Below, piece by piece: positions 56,877-64,000 of a stretch of DNA of 64,000 nt. This DNA is from Bradyrhizobium nivariense (GTDB lineage Bacteria > Pseudomonadota > Alphaproteobacteria > Rhizobiales > Xanthobacteraceae), in NCBI RefSeq assembly GCF_029846715.1, contig NZ_JARVWW010000002.1:186001-250000 (forward strand), written 5' to 3'. Below the pieces are notes generated by a model. It made no database searches and was not told the DNA's origin. It worked only from the letters and a program-made list of their open reading frames with translations. How positions within the stretch are numbered: position 1 is the first letter of the stretch; each line of letters begins with the position of its first letter. A program made the translations under genes and the position numbers.

Positions 56877-57815
56877 GTGATCAACTTCATCATCCGCAGG
56901 CTGCTTGCGTCGATACCGACACTGCTCGCGGTATTGACGCTTGTCTTCCTGCTGGTGCGTGTGGTCCCGGGCGATCCCGCCATTGCAATCCTGGGTGATC
57001 GGGCGACCCCGGACGCCCTCGCCGCCCTGCGCGCCGAACTTGGCCTCGATCGCTGGATCGTCGCGCAATATTTCGACTTCCTGGGCCACGCCTTGCGCGG
57101 CGATCTCGGCACCAGCATGGTCACGCACCGTCCGGTCTGGACCGAAATTACCGAAGCCTTGCCGCACACGATCGTATTGACGTTGGCGGCCATGGTGATC
57201 GGCTGCCTGATCGGCATACCCGCCGGCGTCTGGGCTGCGCTGCATCGCAACGGCCCGATCGACGTGTTGACCCGTCTCTTTTCATTGCTCGGGCTGTCAT
57301 TTCCCGTCTTCGTTTCGGGTATCTTCCTCCTGATCGTCTTCGCGCTGCAGCTCCACCTCTTTCCGGTGATCGGCAATCCACGCCCGGGCGACTGGATCGA
57401 CGGCCTGCATAAACTCGTCCTGCCCGCAATCACTCTCGGCATCGTGATGGCTGCCTATGTGGTGCGCGTGACGCGCAGTTCGATGCTACAGGTTCTGGGG
57501 GAGGACTACATCCGCACCGCGCGCGCCAAAGGGGGGCCGCGGCGCTCCATCATCTGGCGCCACGGTTTCTCCAATGCCCTGATTCCAGTGGTCACCGTGG
57601 TCGGCCTCTATGTCGGCATCCTCATCGGCAATTCGGTGCTCACCGAAATCGTTTTCAACCGGCCCGGCCTCGGCAAGGTGATCGTCAGCGCGCTGACCCA
57701 GCGCGACTACACCATGTTGCAGGGAATGATGGTGATCTATTGTTTCATGATCATCGTCGTAAACCTGATTACGGATCTCAGCTATGGCCTCATCGATCCA
57801 AGAGTTAAGCAATGA
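56877..57815 (+). CDS. Peptide/opine ABC transporter permease (DppB-like)
   Basis: A 312-aa inner-membrane protein with six predicted segments. The N-terminus INFIIRRLLASIPTLLAVLT and VPGDPAIAIL are typical of DppB-type permeases, and the EAA loop equivalent is EDYIRTARAKGGPRRSIIWR. The start is GTG at 56877. Its stop codon lies in the first copy of a 14-bp tandem duplication that also carries the next gene's start. Confidence 0.92.
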   Translation: MINFIIRRLLASIPTLLAVLTLVFLLVRVVPGDPAIAILGDRATPDALAALRAELGLDRWIVAQYFDFLGHALRGDLGTSMVTHRPVWTEITEALPHTIVLTLAAMVIGCLIGIPAGVWAALHRNGPIDVLTRLFSLLGLSFPVFVSGIFLLIVFALQLHLFPVIGNPRPGDWIDGLHKLVLPAITLGIVMAAYVVRVTRSSMLQVLGEDYIRTARAKGGPRRSIIWRHGFSNALIPVVTVVGLYVGILIGNSVLTEIVFNRPGLGKVIVSALTQRDYTMLQGMMVIYCFMIIVVNLITDLSYGLIDPRVKQ

Positions 57816-57830
57816 CAGTTAAGCAATGAC
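57803..57830. repeat. 14-bp tandem duplication at the permease gene junction
   Basis: AGTTAAGCAATGAC occurs twice back to back (57803-57816 and 57817-57830). The first copy holds the DppB-like stop (TGA 57813-57815), the second the DppC-like start (ATG 57826). Each copy contains ATGA, so a single copy would give the usual 4-bp overlap. With two copies the genes are separated, and ATG 57812 opens a 5-codon reading MTVKQ whose stop overlaps ATG 57826. Confidence 0.9.
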
Positions 57831-58695
57831 CGATGTGACCCTTCCCGCACCAATTTCGCCATGGCGTGTGATGGCCAGCCGGATCTTGACCGATCCCACG
57901 ACACTCGCCGGCGTTATCCTCTGCACGATCGTCGTATCCGGCGCCCTGCTGGCTCCGTGGCTTGCCCCTCACGATCCCCTCGAACAGAACATCATCGATC
58001 GCCTGGCTGGCCCCGGTCCGGAGTATCTGCTCGGCGCCGACCAATTCGGCCGCGACGTGCTGTCACGGCTGCTTTGGGGGGCGCGAGTGTCCCTGCTGGT
58101 GTCCTTTCTTTCCATCGCCGGCGCCGTCGTCATCGGCGGGGCAATCGGCATGATCAGCGGCTATGTCGGCGGCCGATTTGACCTCGTCACTATGCAGGTG
58201 ATGGACGTCCTCCTGTCGTTCCCGAGCCTGATTCTCGGCATGATCATGGTGGCCTTGCTCGGTTCGAGTGTCACCAATCTCGTCATTGCGATTGCGCTCA
58301 CCGCGATAGCCCCCTTCGCGCGCATTGCGCGAGCACCCGTTCTGGTGCTCAAGGAACGCGCCTTCATCGAGGCCGGCCGTGCGCTCGGCTTCTCGCATTT
58401 GCGAATTCTGCTCGTGCATGTGCTGCCCAGCATCGTCAATGATCTCCTGGTCATGGGCACTCTCTGGATGGCGACCGCAGTCCGTACGGAAGCCTCGCTC
58501 TCCTTCATCGGTCTCGGCGTCAAGCCGCCGACGCCGACCTGGGGCGGCATGATGCGGGACGGTTTCGAGAATATTCTCGATTCAGCATGGCTGTGCATAT
58601 GGCCGGGCCTGGCCATTCTGGTACTGGTCTTGGGACTGAACCTCGTCGGTGACGGCCTTTACGACGCGACCGATCCGAAAGCGAACGCGCAATGA
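57826..58695 (+). CDS. Peptide/opine ABC transporter permease (DppC-like)
   Basis: A 289-aa inner-membrane protein. The periplasmic block APHDPLEQNIIDRL and LLGADQFGRDVLSRLLWGAR are diagnostic for DppC-type permeases, with the ATPase-contact loop VLKERAFIEAGRALGFSHLR. Normal length. The ATG sits in the second copy of the tandem duplication just upstream, and the stop overlaps the ATPase start. It forms the membrane channel with the 56877 protein. Confidence 0.92.
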   Translation: MTDVTLPAPISPWRVMASRILTDPTTLAGVILCTIVVSGALLAPWLAPHDPLEQNIIDRLAGPGPEYLLGADQFGRDVLSRLLWGARVSLLVSFLSIAGAVVIGGAIGMISGYVGGRFDLVTMQVMDVLLSFPSLILGMIMVALLGSSVTNLVIAIALTAIAPFARIARAPVLVLKERAFIEAGRALGFSHLRILLVHVLPSIVNDLLVMGTLWMATAVRTEASLSFIGLGVKPPTPTWGGMMRDGFENILDSAWLCIWPGLAILVLVLGLNLVGDGLYDATDPKANAQ

Positions 58696-59666
58696 GCGCG
58701 CCCCCAGCCCTGCTCGAGGTCCGCGATCTCACCAAGCATTTCGCGGTCACCAAAGGTTTACTCCGCCCGGTCACAACGATAGTCCGTGCCGTCGACGGCG
58801 TCAGCTTCGCGGTCACGCGTGGTGAGGCGTTCGGCGTCGTCGGCGAGTCCGGCTGCGGCAAGTCGACCGCTGCCCGCGCCGTGCTGCATCTGATTCCGCC
58901 GGATGCCGGCTGCATTCGCTTCGCCGGCATCGACGTGACAAGCGCCCGTGGATCCATGTTGCAGCGGCTGCGCCGCCGCATGCAGATCGTCTTCCAGGAT
59001 CCCTATTCGTCACTCAATCCGCGACGCACGATCGGCCAGACCTTGACAGAGCCACTAGGCGTACACGGTCTCGCCCGCGGTCACGCCGCACGTGAACGCG
59101 CAATGGCGTTGCTGGAGGAAGTCGGTCTGCCGTCGTCTGCGTACGACCGCCACCCTCACGAGTTTTCCGGTGGCCAGCGTCAGCGTATCGGGATCGCGCG
59201 CGCCCTGTCTGTCGAACCCGAACTGATCGTTGCCGACGAGCCGGTCTCCGCACTCGACGTCTCCGTCCAGGCCCAGGTGCTCCTGCTCCTGAAGGACCTG
59301 CAGGCACGGCGCGGCCTGACCTTCGTATTCGTTAGCCACGATCTCGGTGTCATCAGGTGGTTCTGCTCGCGCGTCGCGGTGATGTATCTCGGACGCATTG
59401 TGGAGAGCGGCCCGGTGGCACGCGTGTTCGGCGCTCCGCGCCATCCCTACACGCGCATGCTGCGTGATGCTTCGCCCCTCCCCGATCCAAGTATACGAGG
59501 CCGTCTGCCGCGCATCATCGGCGAAATTCCTTCCGCTGCCAATCCGCCGTCGGGGTGCCACTTTCACCCCCGTTGCCCCCGCGCATCCGATTTGTGCCGC
59601 ACTGTGTATCCGGAATGGCGGGCTGATGGTGATGGGGGTGTCGCCTGTCACCATCCAGAGGATTGA
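58692..59666 (+). CDS. Peptide/opine ABC transporter ATP-binding protein (DppF-like)
   Basis: A 324-aa ATPase, second of the pair with the 50829 protein. Walker A GESGCGKST, signature FSGGQRQRIGIARAL, Walker B LIVADEPVSALD and the C-terminal extension SGCHFHPRCPRASDLC are present. It is the last gene of the operon and overlaps the permease by 4 bp. The 211-bp convergent gap after it, before the DapA-family gene, shows no clear terminator. Confidence 0.92.
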   Translation: MSAPPALLEVRDLTKHFAVTKGLLRPVTTIVRAVDGVSFAVTRGEAFGVVGESGCGKSTAARAVLHLIPPDAGCIRFAGIDVTSARGSMLQRLRRRMQIVFQDPYSSLNPRRTIGQTLTEPLGVHGLARGHAARERAMALLEEVGLPSSAYDRHPHEFSGGQRQRIGIARALSVEPELIVADEPVSALDVSVQAQVLLLLKDLQARRGLTFVFVSHDLGVIRWFCSRVAVMYLGRIVESGPVARVFGAPRHPYTRMLRDASPLPDPSIRGRLPRIIGEIPSAANPPSGCHFHPRCPRASDLCRTVYPEWRADGDGGVACHHPED

Positions 59667-59877
59667 TCGGTCGGAGCAACCGCTGGCGCATGTTGAACGA
59701 TGCGGTTTCCCCACCGCTTGCGGACGACTGTGGATTCCCAGTTGCCATCTGCCGAGGCCGGGCCGAACCGGACTCAACGCCGCGAACTCCTGAGTCATGG
59801 CGCAATGCAGCCCTCGCCCCATCGAGGCGCGGTTGGTCGTTGCTCTAGGCTGCCGAGCGGAGCGGCGTCCCGCTTCA

Positions 59878-60861
59878 CTAGACGTCCCCCCGGCTCCAAT
59901 CGTCGCTCTCATTGAGACAACCGGCCGTTCGTAGCGCCAGTTCAAGTGCGCGTTGCTCGGTTGGCGTTACCGACGGCTGCGGCGGACGCACGGCGTCGCA
60001 AGCCAGCCGTCCGAGCAACTTCAGGCAAGCCTTGAGCCGCGCCGGCGCGCGTCCTCCCGGCGCGTCGCGATAGATTGCGGTGACCAATGGATAGAGCTTC
60101 TCGTGTATGGCTCGCGCCTCGCCCAAATCTCCAGCCAGGGCCGACCTCCAAAGGCCGACCACAAGCTCGGGCGCGACGGCCGCAAGGCTGACCTGGCTGC
60201 CCGCCGTTCCGATCACGTAGCTCGCCAGAAGATGCTCGTCTCCTGAACTGAGCACGGTGAAGTCCGGGCGGCGCTCGCGGACCAAACGCAGGTTGTGCTC
60301 ATAAGCGGCAACTTCCCAGCTGCCTTCCTTGATCGCCACGAACCGGCGGTCCGCCACCAGTTGCTCCAAGAGCGGTCCCGCATAGGCCATGGCACCTGAG
60401 CCAATGGGCGCAGCGTAAAGCATTAAGGGCACGGTCGTTGCATCGCGGACGCGGCGGTGATGCTCGATCACGCAGGTGTCGGCGTGCGGCAGCGCCCAGC
60501 TGTTGGGAGGAAACACCAGCAGCCCGTCAGCGCCCGCCCGCTCCAGGGCGGCCGCCTCCCGCGCTGCCTCCAGGCTCGACTCGTGATTGACCCCGGACAC
60601 GACAAGGCAATTCTTCGGAGCATGCTCGCGCGCGATCTCCATCACGCGCCGCTTCTCGGCCAAGGACAGCACGAAGTTCTCGCCGGCATGGCCGTTGACC
60701 AGGAGGCCATCGATACCCGGCACGGACGCCACCGACGCAATATGCGCCGCCAACGCCGGCTCATCGATCAGGAAATCGGATGTCATCGGCACGATCGTCG
60801 CGGCATGGATGCCACGCAGGCGATCGCCGAATGATGGGGACGATTCAATCTCGCCAGACAC
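59878..60861 (-). CDS. DapA-family (dihydrodipicolinate synthase/N-acetylneuraminate lyase) aldolase
   Basis: A 327-aa TIM-barrel enzyme. The Schiff-base lysine K178 (FVAIKEGSWE), the catalytic Tyr149 (LMLYAAP) and a GxxGE-type motif (NGHAGENF) are present, so it should be active. The substrate pocket differs from true DapA: family members of this kind include Delta1-pyrroline-4-hydroxy-2-carboxylate deaminase and sugar-acid lyases. The start is GTG at 60861. It is the last gene of a minus-strand operon with an amino-acid importer and a second DapA homologue. True lysine synthesis is not its likely job. Confidence 0.88.
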   Translation of the reverse strand: MSGEIESSPSFGDRLRGIHAATIVPMTSDFLIDEPALAAHIASVASVPGIDGLLVNGHAGENFVLSLAEKRRVMEIAREHAPKNCLVVSGVNHESSLEAAREAAALERAGADGLLVFPPNSWALPHADTCVIEHHRRVRDATTVPLMLYAAPIGSGAMAYAGPLLEQLVADRRFVAIKEGSWEVAAYEHNLRLVRERRPDFTVLSSGDEHLLASYVIGTAGSQVSLAAVAPELVVGLWRSALAGDLGEARAIHEKLYPLVTAIYRDAPGGRAPARLKACLKLLGRLACDAVRPPQPSVTPTEQRALELALRTAGCLNESDDWSRGDV

Positions 60862-60875
60862 CGTCGACCCGCGCG

Positions 60876-61682
60876 CTAGTGAATGATCTGGTCGAGGAAC
60901 GTCCGCGCCCGCTCGGACTTCGGATGATGGAAGAACTCCTCCGGCGCGGCCTGCTCGACGATCTTCCCCTCGTTCATGAACACGATCCGGTCTGCGACTT
61001 CTCGGGCGAAACCCATCTCATGGGTCACGCACAACATGGTCATGCCCTCTTCCGCGAGCTTCTTCATGGTCTCCAGCACCTCCTTGACCATCTCGGGGTC
61101 GAGCGCGGAAGTCGGCTCGTCGAACAGCATGATCTTCGGCCGCATGCATAGCGCACGCGCGATGGCGACGCGCTGCTGCTGGCCGCCCGACAACTGCCCG
61201 GGAAACTTGTCGGCCTGTTCGGGGATCCGGACCTTGGTCAGGAAATGCATGGCGAGATCCTTCGCCTCCTCCTTCGTCATGCCATTCACGGTCATCGGCG
61301 CCAGGATGCAGTTCTCCAGCGTGGTCATGTGCGGAAACAGGTTGAAGCTCTGGAACACCATGCCGGTATCCCGCCGGATCGCATCGATGTTCTTCCGCTG
61401 GCGATCAAGCTCGGTGCCGTTGACGTAGATCAGGCCCTCGTCGTGCTTCTCGATGTGATTGATGCAGCGGATCAGGGTCGACTTGCCCGAGCCGGAGGGA
61501 CCGCACACCACGATCTTCTCGCCCTTGGCGACCTTGAGATCGATCTCGTTCAGCGCGGTGAAGTCGCCGTAATGCTTGTAAACGGCCTCCATGCGAACCG
61601 CCGGCACGTCGCGCAGCCGCGGCTGCACCCTTTCACCCTCGATACCGGTTGCCATCGCTACGTTCCCCGGTGATGCGCTCAT
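60876..61682 (-). CDS. Polar amino-acid ABC transporter ATP-binding protein (GlnQ/HisP-like)
   Basis: A 268-aa ATPase. Walker [10 protein letters not shown], signature [15 protein letters not shown], Walker [17 protein letters not shown], and the typical [15 protein letters not shown] are complete. The ATG at 61682 overlaps the permease stop (ATGA); the first ~30 residues are an extra polar stretch before [16 protein letters not shown]. It powers the importer encoded at 61679 and 62430. A longer ORF to 62036 is out of place. Confidence 0.93.
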   Translation of the reverse strand: MSASPGNVAMATGIEGERVQPRLRDVPAVRMEAVYKHYGDFTALNEIDLKVAKGEKIVVCGPSGSGKSTLIRCINHIEKHDEGLIYVNGTELDRQRKNIDAIRRDTGMVFQSFNLFPHMTTLENCILAPMTVNGMTKEEAKDLAMHFLTKVRIPEQADKFPGQLSGGQQQRVAIARALCMRPKIMLFDEPTSALDPEMVKEVLETMKKLAEEGMTMLCVTHEMGFAREVADRIVFMNEGKIVEQAAPEEFFHHPKSERARTFLDQIIH

Positions 61683-62410
61683 GCTCTGGCCTCGACGCTC
61701 GCCTGTGCAACCGGCGCCCTCGCCACAGCCCGCCTGGATTTCGCAGCGTTGGATCGACCAAAATGCTTCTCCAGCCGGCGCTGAACCGCGTCCCAGACCG
61801 AGGTGAGGATCAGGTAATAGGCAGTTGCGGCCGCATAGACTTCGAGGATCTGGAAGTGCTCCTGCATCAGCATGTCGCTTCGACGCATGAGCTCCTCGAC
61901 CGAGATGACGGAGGCGAGCGAGGTCGCCTTCAGAAGCGAGTTGATGGAGTTGCCGAGCGGCGGGATCATCAGCCGAAACGCCTGCGGCAGGGTGATGCGC
62001 CGGAACGTCACCCAGGGCGACAGGCTCAAGGCCCATGCAGCTTCGCGCTGTCCGGCCGAGACGGCCATGAAACCGCTGCGCACGATTTCGGCGAGATACG
62101 CCGCCTCGTTGAGGATCAGGCCAACGAGCGCGCAGGTGATGACACTGAATTTGATCCCCAACTGCGGCAAGCCGCTGTAGATCACCACCAGCTGGATCAA
62201 CAGCGGCGTGCCGCGGAAGAACCAGGTGTAGAACCGCGCCGCGCCTGATAGCACTGGGTTGGACGACATGCGCATCAACGCGATGCCCATGCCGAGGATC
62301 AATCCGCCGATGACAGCCGCCACCGTCAAGCCGATGGTGACGAGCACACCCTTCATCAGGAAGTAGTTGAAGAAGTAGTTGACGGCGGCCGTCGGACTGA
62401 AATGGCTCAT
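61679..62410 (-). CDS. Polar amino-acid ABC transporter permease (HisM/GlnP-like)
   Basis: A 243-aa inner-membrane protein with about five segments. The sequences [20 protein letters not shown] and [20 protein letters not shown] are diagnostic of polar amino-acid importers. The ATG at 62410 gives the family start ([20 protein letters not shown]) with GGAG upstream; a start at 62458 is less likely. Only one permease gene is present, so the channel is probably a homodimer. Overlaps the ATPase gene by 4 bp. Confidence 0.91.
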   Translation of the reverse strand: MSHFSPTAAVNYFFNYFLMKGVLVTIGLTVAAVIGGLILGMGIALMRMSSNPVLSGAARFYTWFFRGTPLLIQLVVIYSGLPQLGIKFSVITCALVGLILNEAAYLAEIVRSGFMAVSAGQREAAWALSLSPWVTFRRITLPQAFRLMIPPLGNSINSLLKATSLASVISVEELMRRSDMLMQEHFQILEVYAAATAYYLILTSVWDAVQRRLEKHFGRSNAAKSRRAVARAPVAQASVEARA

Positions 62411-62429
62411 CGGCTCGTCTCCGTTGGTA

Positions 62430-63266
62430 TCAGGCCGGACCTGGGCCGGCGATCGCAATCGGCTGATCGGCCGGCAGGCTGGTCAGGCCGAACTTGTCGA
62501 ACAGCGCCTGGTAGCTGCCGTCGGCACGCATGGTGTTGAGCGCCTTGACGACGGCATCGACCACCGTCTTGTTGCGGAAACCGAGCGTGGTACGCGCCGT
62601 GCCGAGGCCGCTCAGCACTTCCTTGACGCGACCGCGTCCGGCAAGGTCGCGTGCCACGCTGTCGACGAGGAGCGCATTGTCCACTTGTCCGGCGAGCAGT
62701 GCGCTCACGACGTTGGTCGCTGTCGGGAATGTACGCATCTCGACGGCGGGGCCACCCTTCGCCACGTTCGCATCGCTGAGCTTCTTGAGCCAATTCATCT
62801 GGTAGGTGCTGACTTCGACGGCGGATGTTTTTCCGATCAGATCATTCTCGGTAGCAATTTTTATGCCGCTGTCAGGCGCAACAACGACCGAAATGGCCTG
62901 AATGGAATAAGGCACCATGTACATCAGCTTCGAACGTTCCTCGGTCCAGAACATGCCGGTATCGATGCCATCGATGCGGCCCGCATTCATGGCCGGGATC
63001 ATCGCCGGAAAATCCATCCGGACGAGTTCGACCGGAAGACACAACCGCTTGCCGAGCTCCGCCGCCAGTTCCACGTTGAGGCCCTGCAACTGGCCATCCT
63101 TGTCGACGAATTGCTGCGGCGGATTGGTCGGGTTGATGGAGAGCTGCAGCTTTCCGGGCGCAATCAGATTGTCGTCGGTAATCGCGGGCGTGCACGCGGC
63201 ATGCGCCGCAGCAGATGCGAGAACGAGTGCGGCCGCGGCACTCAAGCGAAGCAGTGTCGAGAGCAT
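62430..63266 (-). CDS. Polar amino-acid ABC transporter substrate-binding protein (SBP_bac_3)
   Basis: A 278-aa periplasmic receptor. A signal peptide (LLRLSAAAALVLASAAAHA) is followed by a mature start CTPAITDDN. Family 3 blocks are visible: LQLSINPTNPPQQFVDKDGQ, LNVELAAELGKRL and MNAGRIDGIDTGMFWTEER. The ATG at 63266 has GGAGG at 6 nt; the start at 63290 is rejected. The ligand is a polar amino acid or related acid; the flanking lyase genes suggest an unusual one. It lies 19 bp upstream of the permease. Confidence 0.9.
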   Translation of the reverse strand: MLSTLLRLSAAAALVLASAAAHAACTPAITDDNLIAPGKLQLSINPTNPPQQFVDKDGQLQGLNVELAAELGKRLCLPVELVRMDFPAMIPAMNAGRIDGIDTGMFWTEERSKLMYMVPYSIQAISVVVAPDSGIKIATENDLIGKTSAVEVSTYQMNWLKKLSDANVAKGGPAVEMRTFPTATNVVSALLAGQVDNALLVDSVARDLAGRGRVKEVLSGLGTARTTLGFRNKTVVDAVVKALNTMRADGSYQALFDKFGLTSLPADQPIAIAGPGPA

Positions 63267-63386
63267 GTGATACCTCCAGTAAGACGCCAATGACCGATGC
63301 AGTCCCTCGCCCGGTTTCCCCTCAATGTTTTTGGATGCGGCCAGCCGGATCTCACGACACGGCAGGCAGCATCGTCTTTGATCCCC

Positions 63387-63689
63387 TCAAGCCGGTCCCG
63401 ACATCGGCTTGAGCTGAATGCGCGCGAAATTCTTCACCAGATTTTCGAACGGACCGAATCCTTTCACCTTCAGGAATTCCGGCGTCTCGAACGCCCATCG
63501 TCCCGCGACTTCGTACATGGCGGCGTATTTCGGCCCGTCGCCGATCGAGACAAAGCGCTTTGCGGAAAGCCAGCCGGGACAGCCGAGCAGGTCGGGAAAA
63601 TGCGTGTGCTCGTACCAGGCATTGAAAGCGTCTTCGTGCTCTGGATCGATGTCGACCCGCACGATGTGGAGAAAGGCCTCGTCAGGCAT
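63387..63689 (-). CDS. Small DUF4286/EthD-like dimeric alpha-beta barrel protein
   Basis: A 100-aa protein. The sequence VRVDIDPEHEDAFNAWYEHT and HFPDLLGCPGWLSAKRF resembles small ferredoxin-like-fold proteins (DUF4286/EthD/antibiotic-biosynthesis-monooxygenase group). The family can be enzymatic or structural and I cannot assign an activity. The start at 63689 has GAGGGG 8 nt upstream, right after the preceding DapA-family stop; an earlier in-frame Met would run into that gene. It is probably co-transcribed with the lyase genes and the importer. Confidence 0.75.
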   Translation of the reverse strand: MPDEAFLHIVRVDIDPEHEDAFNAWYEHTHFPDLLGCPGWLSAKRFVSIGDGPKYAAMYEVAGRWAFETPEFLKVKGFGPFENLVKNFARIQLKPMSGPA

Positions 63690-63700
63690 GAGTGCGCCCC

Positions 63701-64000
63701 TCATGTGAGACGAATGTCGCCGGCCGCGCGCGCGGCGCCGACGGTCGTCGCAATCGCGTCGCACAGCGCAGGCAGGACCGGCAGCAGCGGCGGCCGCGGA
63801 TCGGCGTTACCGATCAGGCCGAGCGCCTTCAGCCCGACCTTCATGCGCGTGTGCATGTCCATGATCGGCGCCGGCCCGTAGATCGCCCGGACGATCGGAT
63901 AAAGCCGCTCGTTGACCGCGCGCATCGCCTTGAGATCGTCGGCAAGCGCAGCCTGCCAGAGTGCGATGAACAGATCCGGCGCGAGGCTGACGAGACCGGA
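63701..64000 (-). CDS. Second DapA-family aldolase, C-terminal part (cut by window edge)
   Basis: The frame is open to the window edge: the translation from 64000 begins SGLVSLAPDLFIALWQAALA and continues into MRAVNERLYPIVRAIYGPAP. It aligns with the 59878 protein's C-terminal third (VAPELVVGLWRSALAGDLGE, KLYPLVTAIYRDAP). The catalytic lysine would lie beyond the edge. It is the upstream gene of the operon as seen here. The presence of two DapA-type genes in one operon suggests two related lyase or deaminase steps, or a duplication. Confidence 0.8.
   Translation of the reverse strand, partial: SGLVSLAPDLFIALWQAALADDLKAMRAVNERLYPIVRAIYGPAPIMDMHTRMKVGLKALGLIGNADPRPPLLPVLPALCDAIATTVGAARAAGDIRLT

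Noticed and set aside
59878..60861. Assignment as true dapA (lysine biosynthesis)
   Set aside because: Catalytic Lys and Tyr are present, but the genomic context is catabolic and the pocket motifs differ from housekeeping DapA.
1..64000. CRISPR arrays, tRNA or rRNA genes, phage or transposase genes
   Set aside because: None was recognised on either strand. The repeats are dispersed palindromes, not spacer arrays, and no transposase-like ORF is present.

Overview
The window is a high-GC alphaproteobacterial chromosome segment that looks like Bradyrhizobium or a close Nitrobacteraceae relative. The reasons are the codon use and gene families, a coxMNOP-type alternative oxidase cluster, and several dispersed palindromic repeats that I recognise as common in Bradyrhizobium and Rhodopseudomonas. 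No tRNA, rRNA, CRISPR array or intact insertion sequence was seen.

Layout. (1) 1-7480, histidine utilisation: hutH (cut by the left edge) and hutI on the minus strand, diverging from hutF-hutC on the plus strand around a perfect 20-bp HutC-type operator. These are followed by a nitrate/taurine-type ABC importer and an M20-type amidohydrolase that overlap one another. (2) 7477-10662: a BamA-like outer-membrane protein outside its usual gene context, and a small secreted protein. (3) 10663-11966: a gene-free block of dispersed repeats, including a 640-bp element that recurs in the same orientation at 35878-36517. (4) 11967-35490, accessory region between those two direct repeats: an MFS permease, a tripartite-type binding protein, an aldo/keto reductase, a TetR-controlled HlyD/DHA2 efflux pair, msrA, cupin, OsmC, enoyl-CoA hydratase and epoxide hydrolase genes, a VOC gene with an internal deletion, a small histidine kinase, an AraC regulator, and three large regulators of one architecture (winged helix, STAND ATPase, TPR-like tail). 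(5) 36579-39967: a BisC/TorA-type molybdenum oxidoreductase, a RidA protein and a GYD protein. (6) 40001-44632: an alternative aa3-type oxidase operon (subunits II, I, III, III, IV). (7) 45188-50415: a DUF2189 membrane protein, an atypical SDR, a 71-aa membrane protein and a UPF0182 protein. (8) 50517-59666: a frameshifted relic of a peptide-ABC ATPase, then a nine-gene operon in which a peptide/opine-type ABC importer encloses an SDR and a three-subunit FAD/2Fe-2S amino-acid or opine dehydrogenase. (9) 59878-64000, minus strand: a polar amino-acid ABC importer flanked by two DapA-family lyase genes.

How the genes work together. HutC should repress both hut arms through the palindrome. The dehydrogenase operon and the convergent DapA/ABC operon look like two arms of uptake and catabolism of an N-substituted or cyclic amino acid; hydroxyproline or an opine are the obvious candidates, but the substrate is not proven.

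The most interesting signal is a previously unannotated operator-like motif. It consists of three CTAAC-type boxes at exact 10-bp spacing, always oriented toward the downstream gene, and lies upstream of four genes: epoxide hydrolase (25854), histidine kinase (27253), an unknown 235-aa protein (30532) and an AraC regulator (34507). Two of the winged-helix STAND regulators lie among these genes. This points to a compact local regulon.
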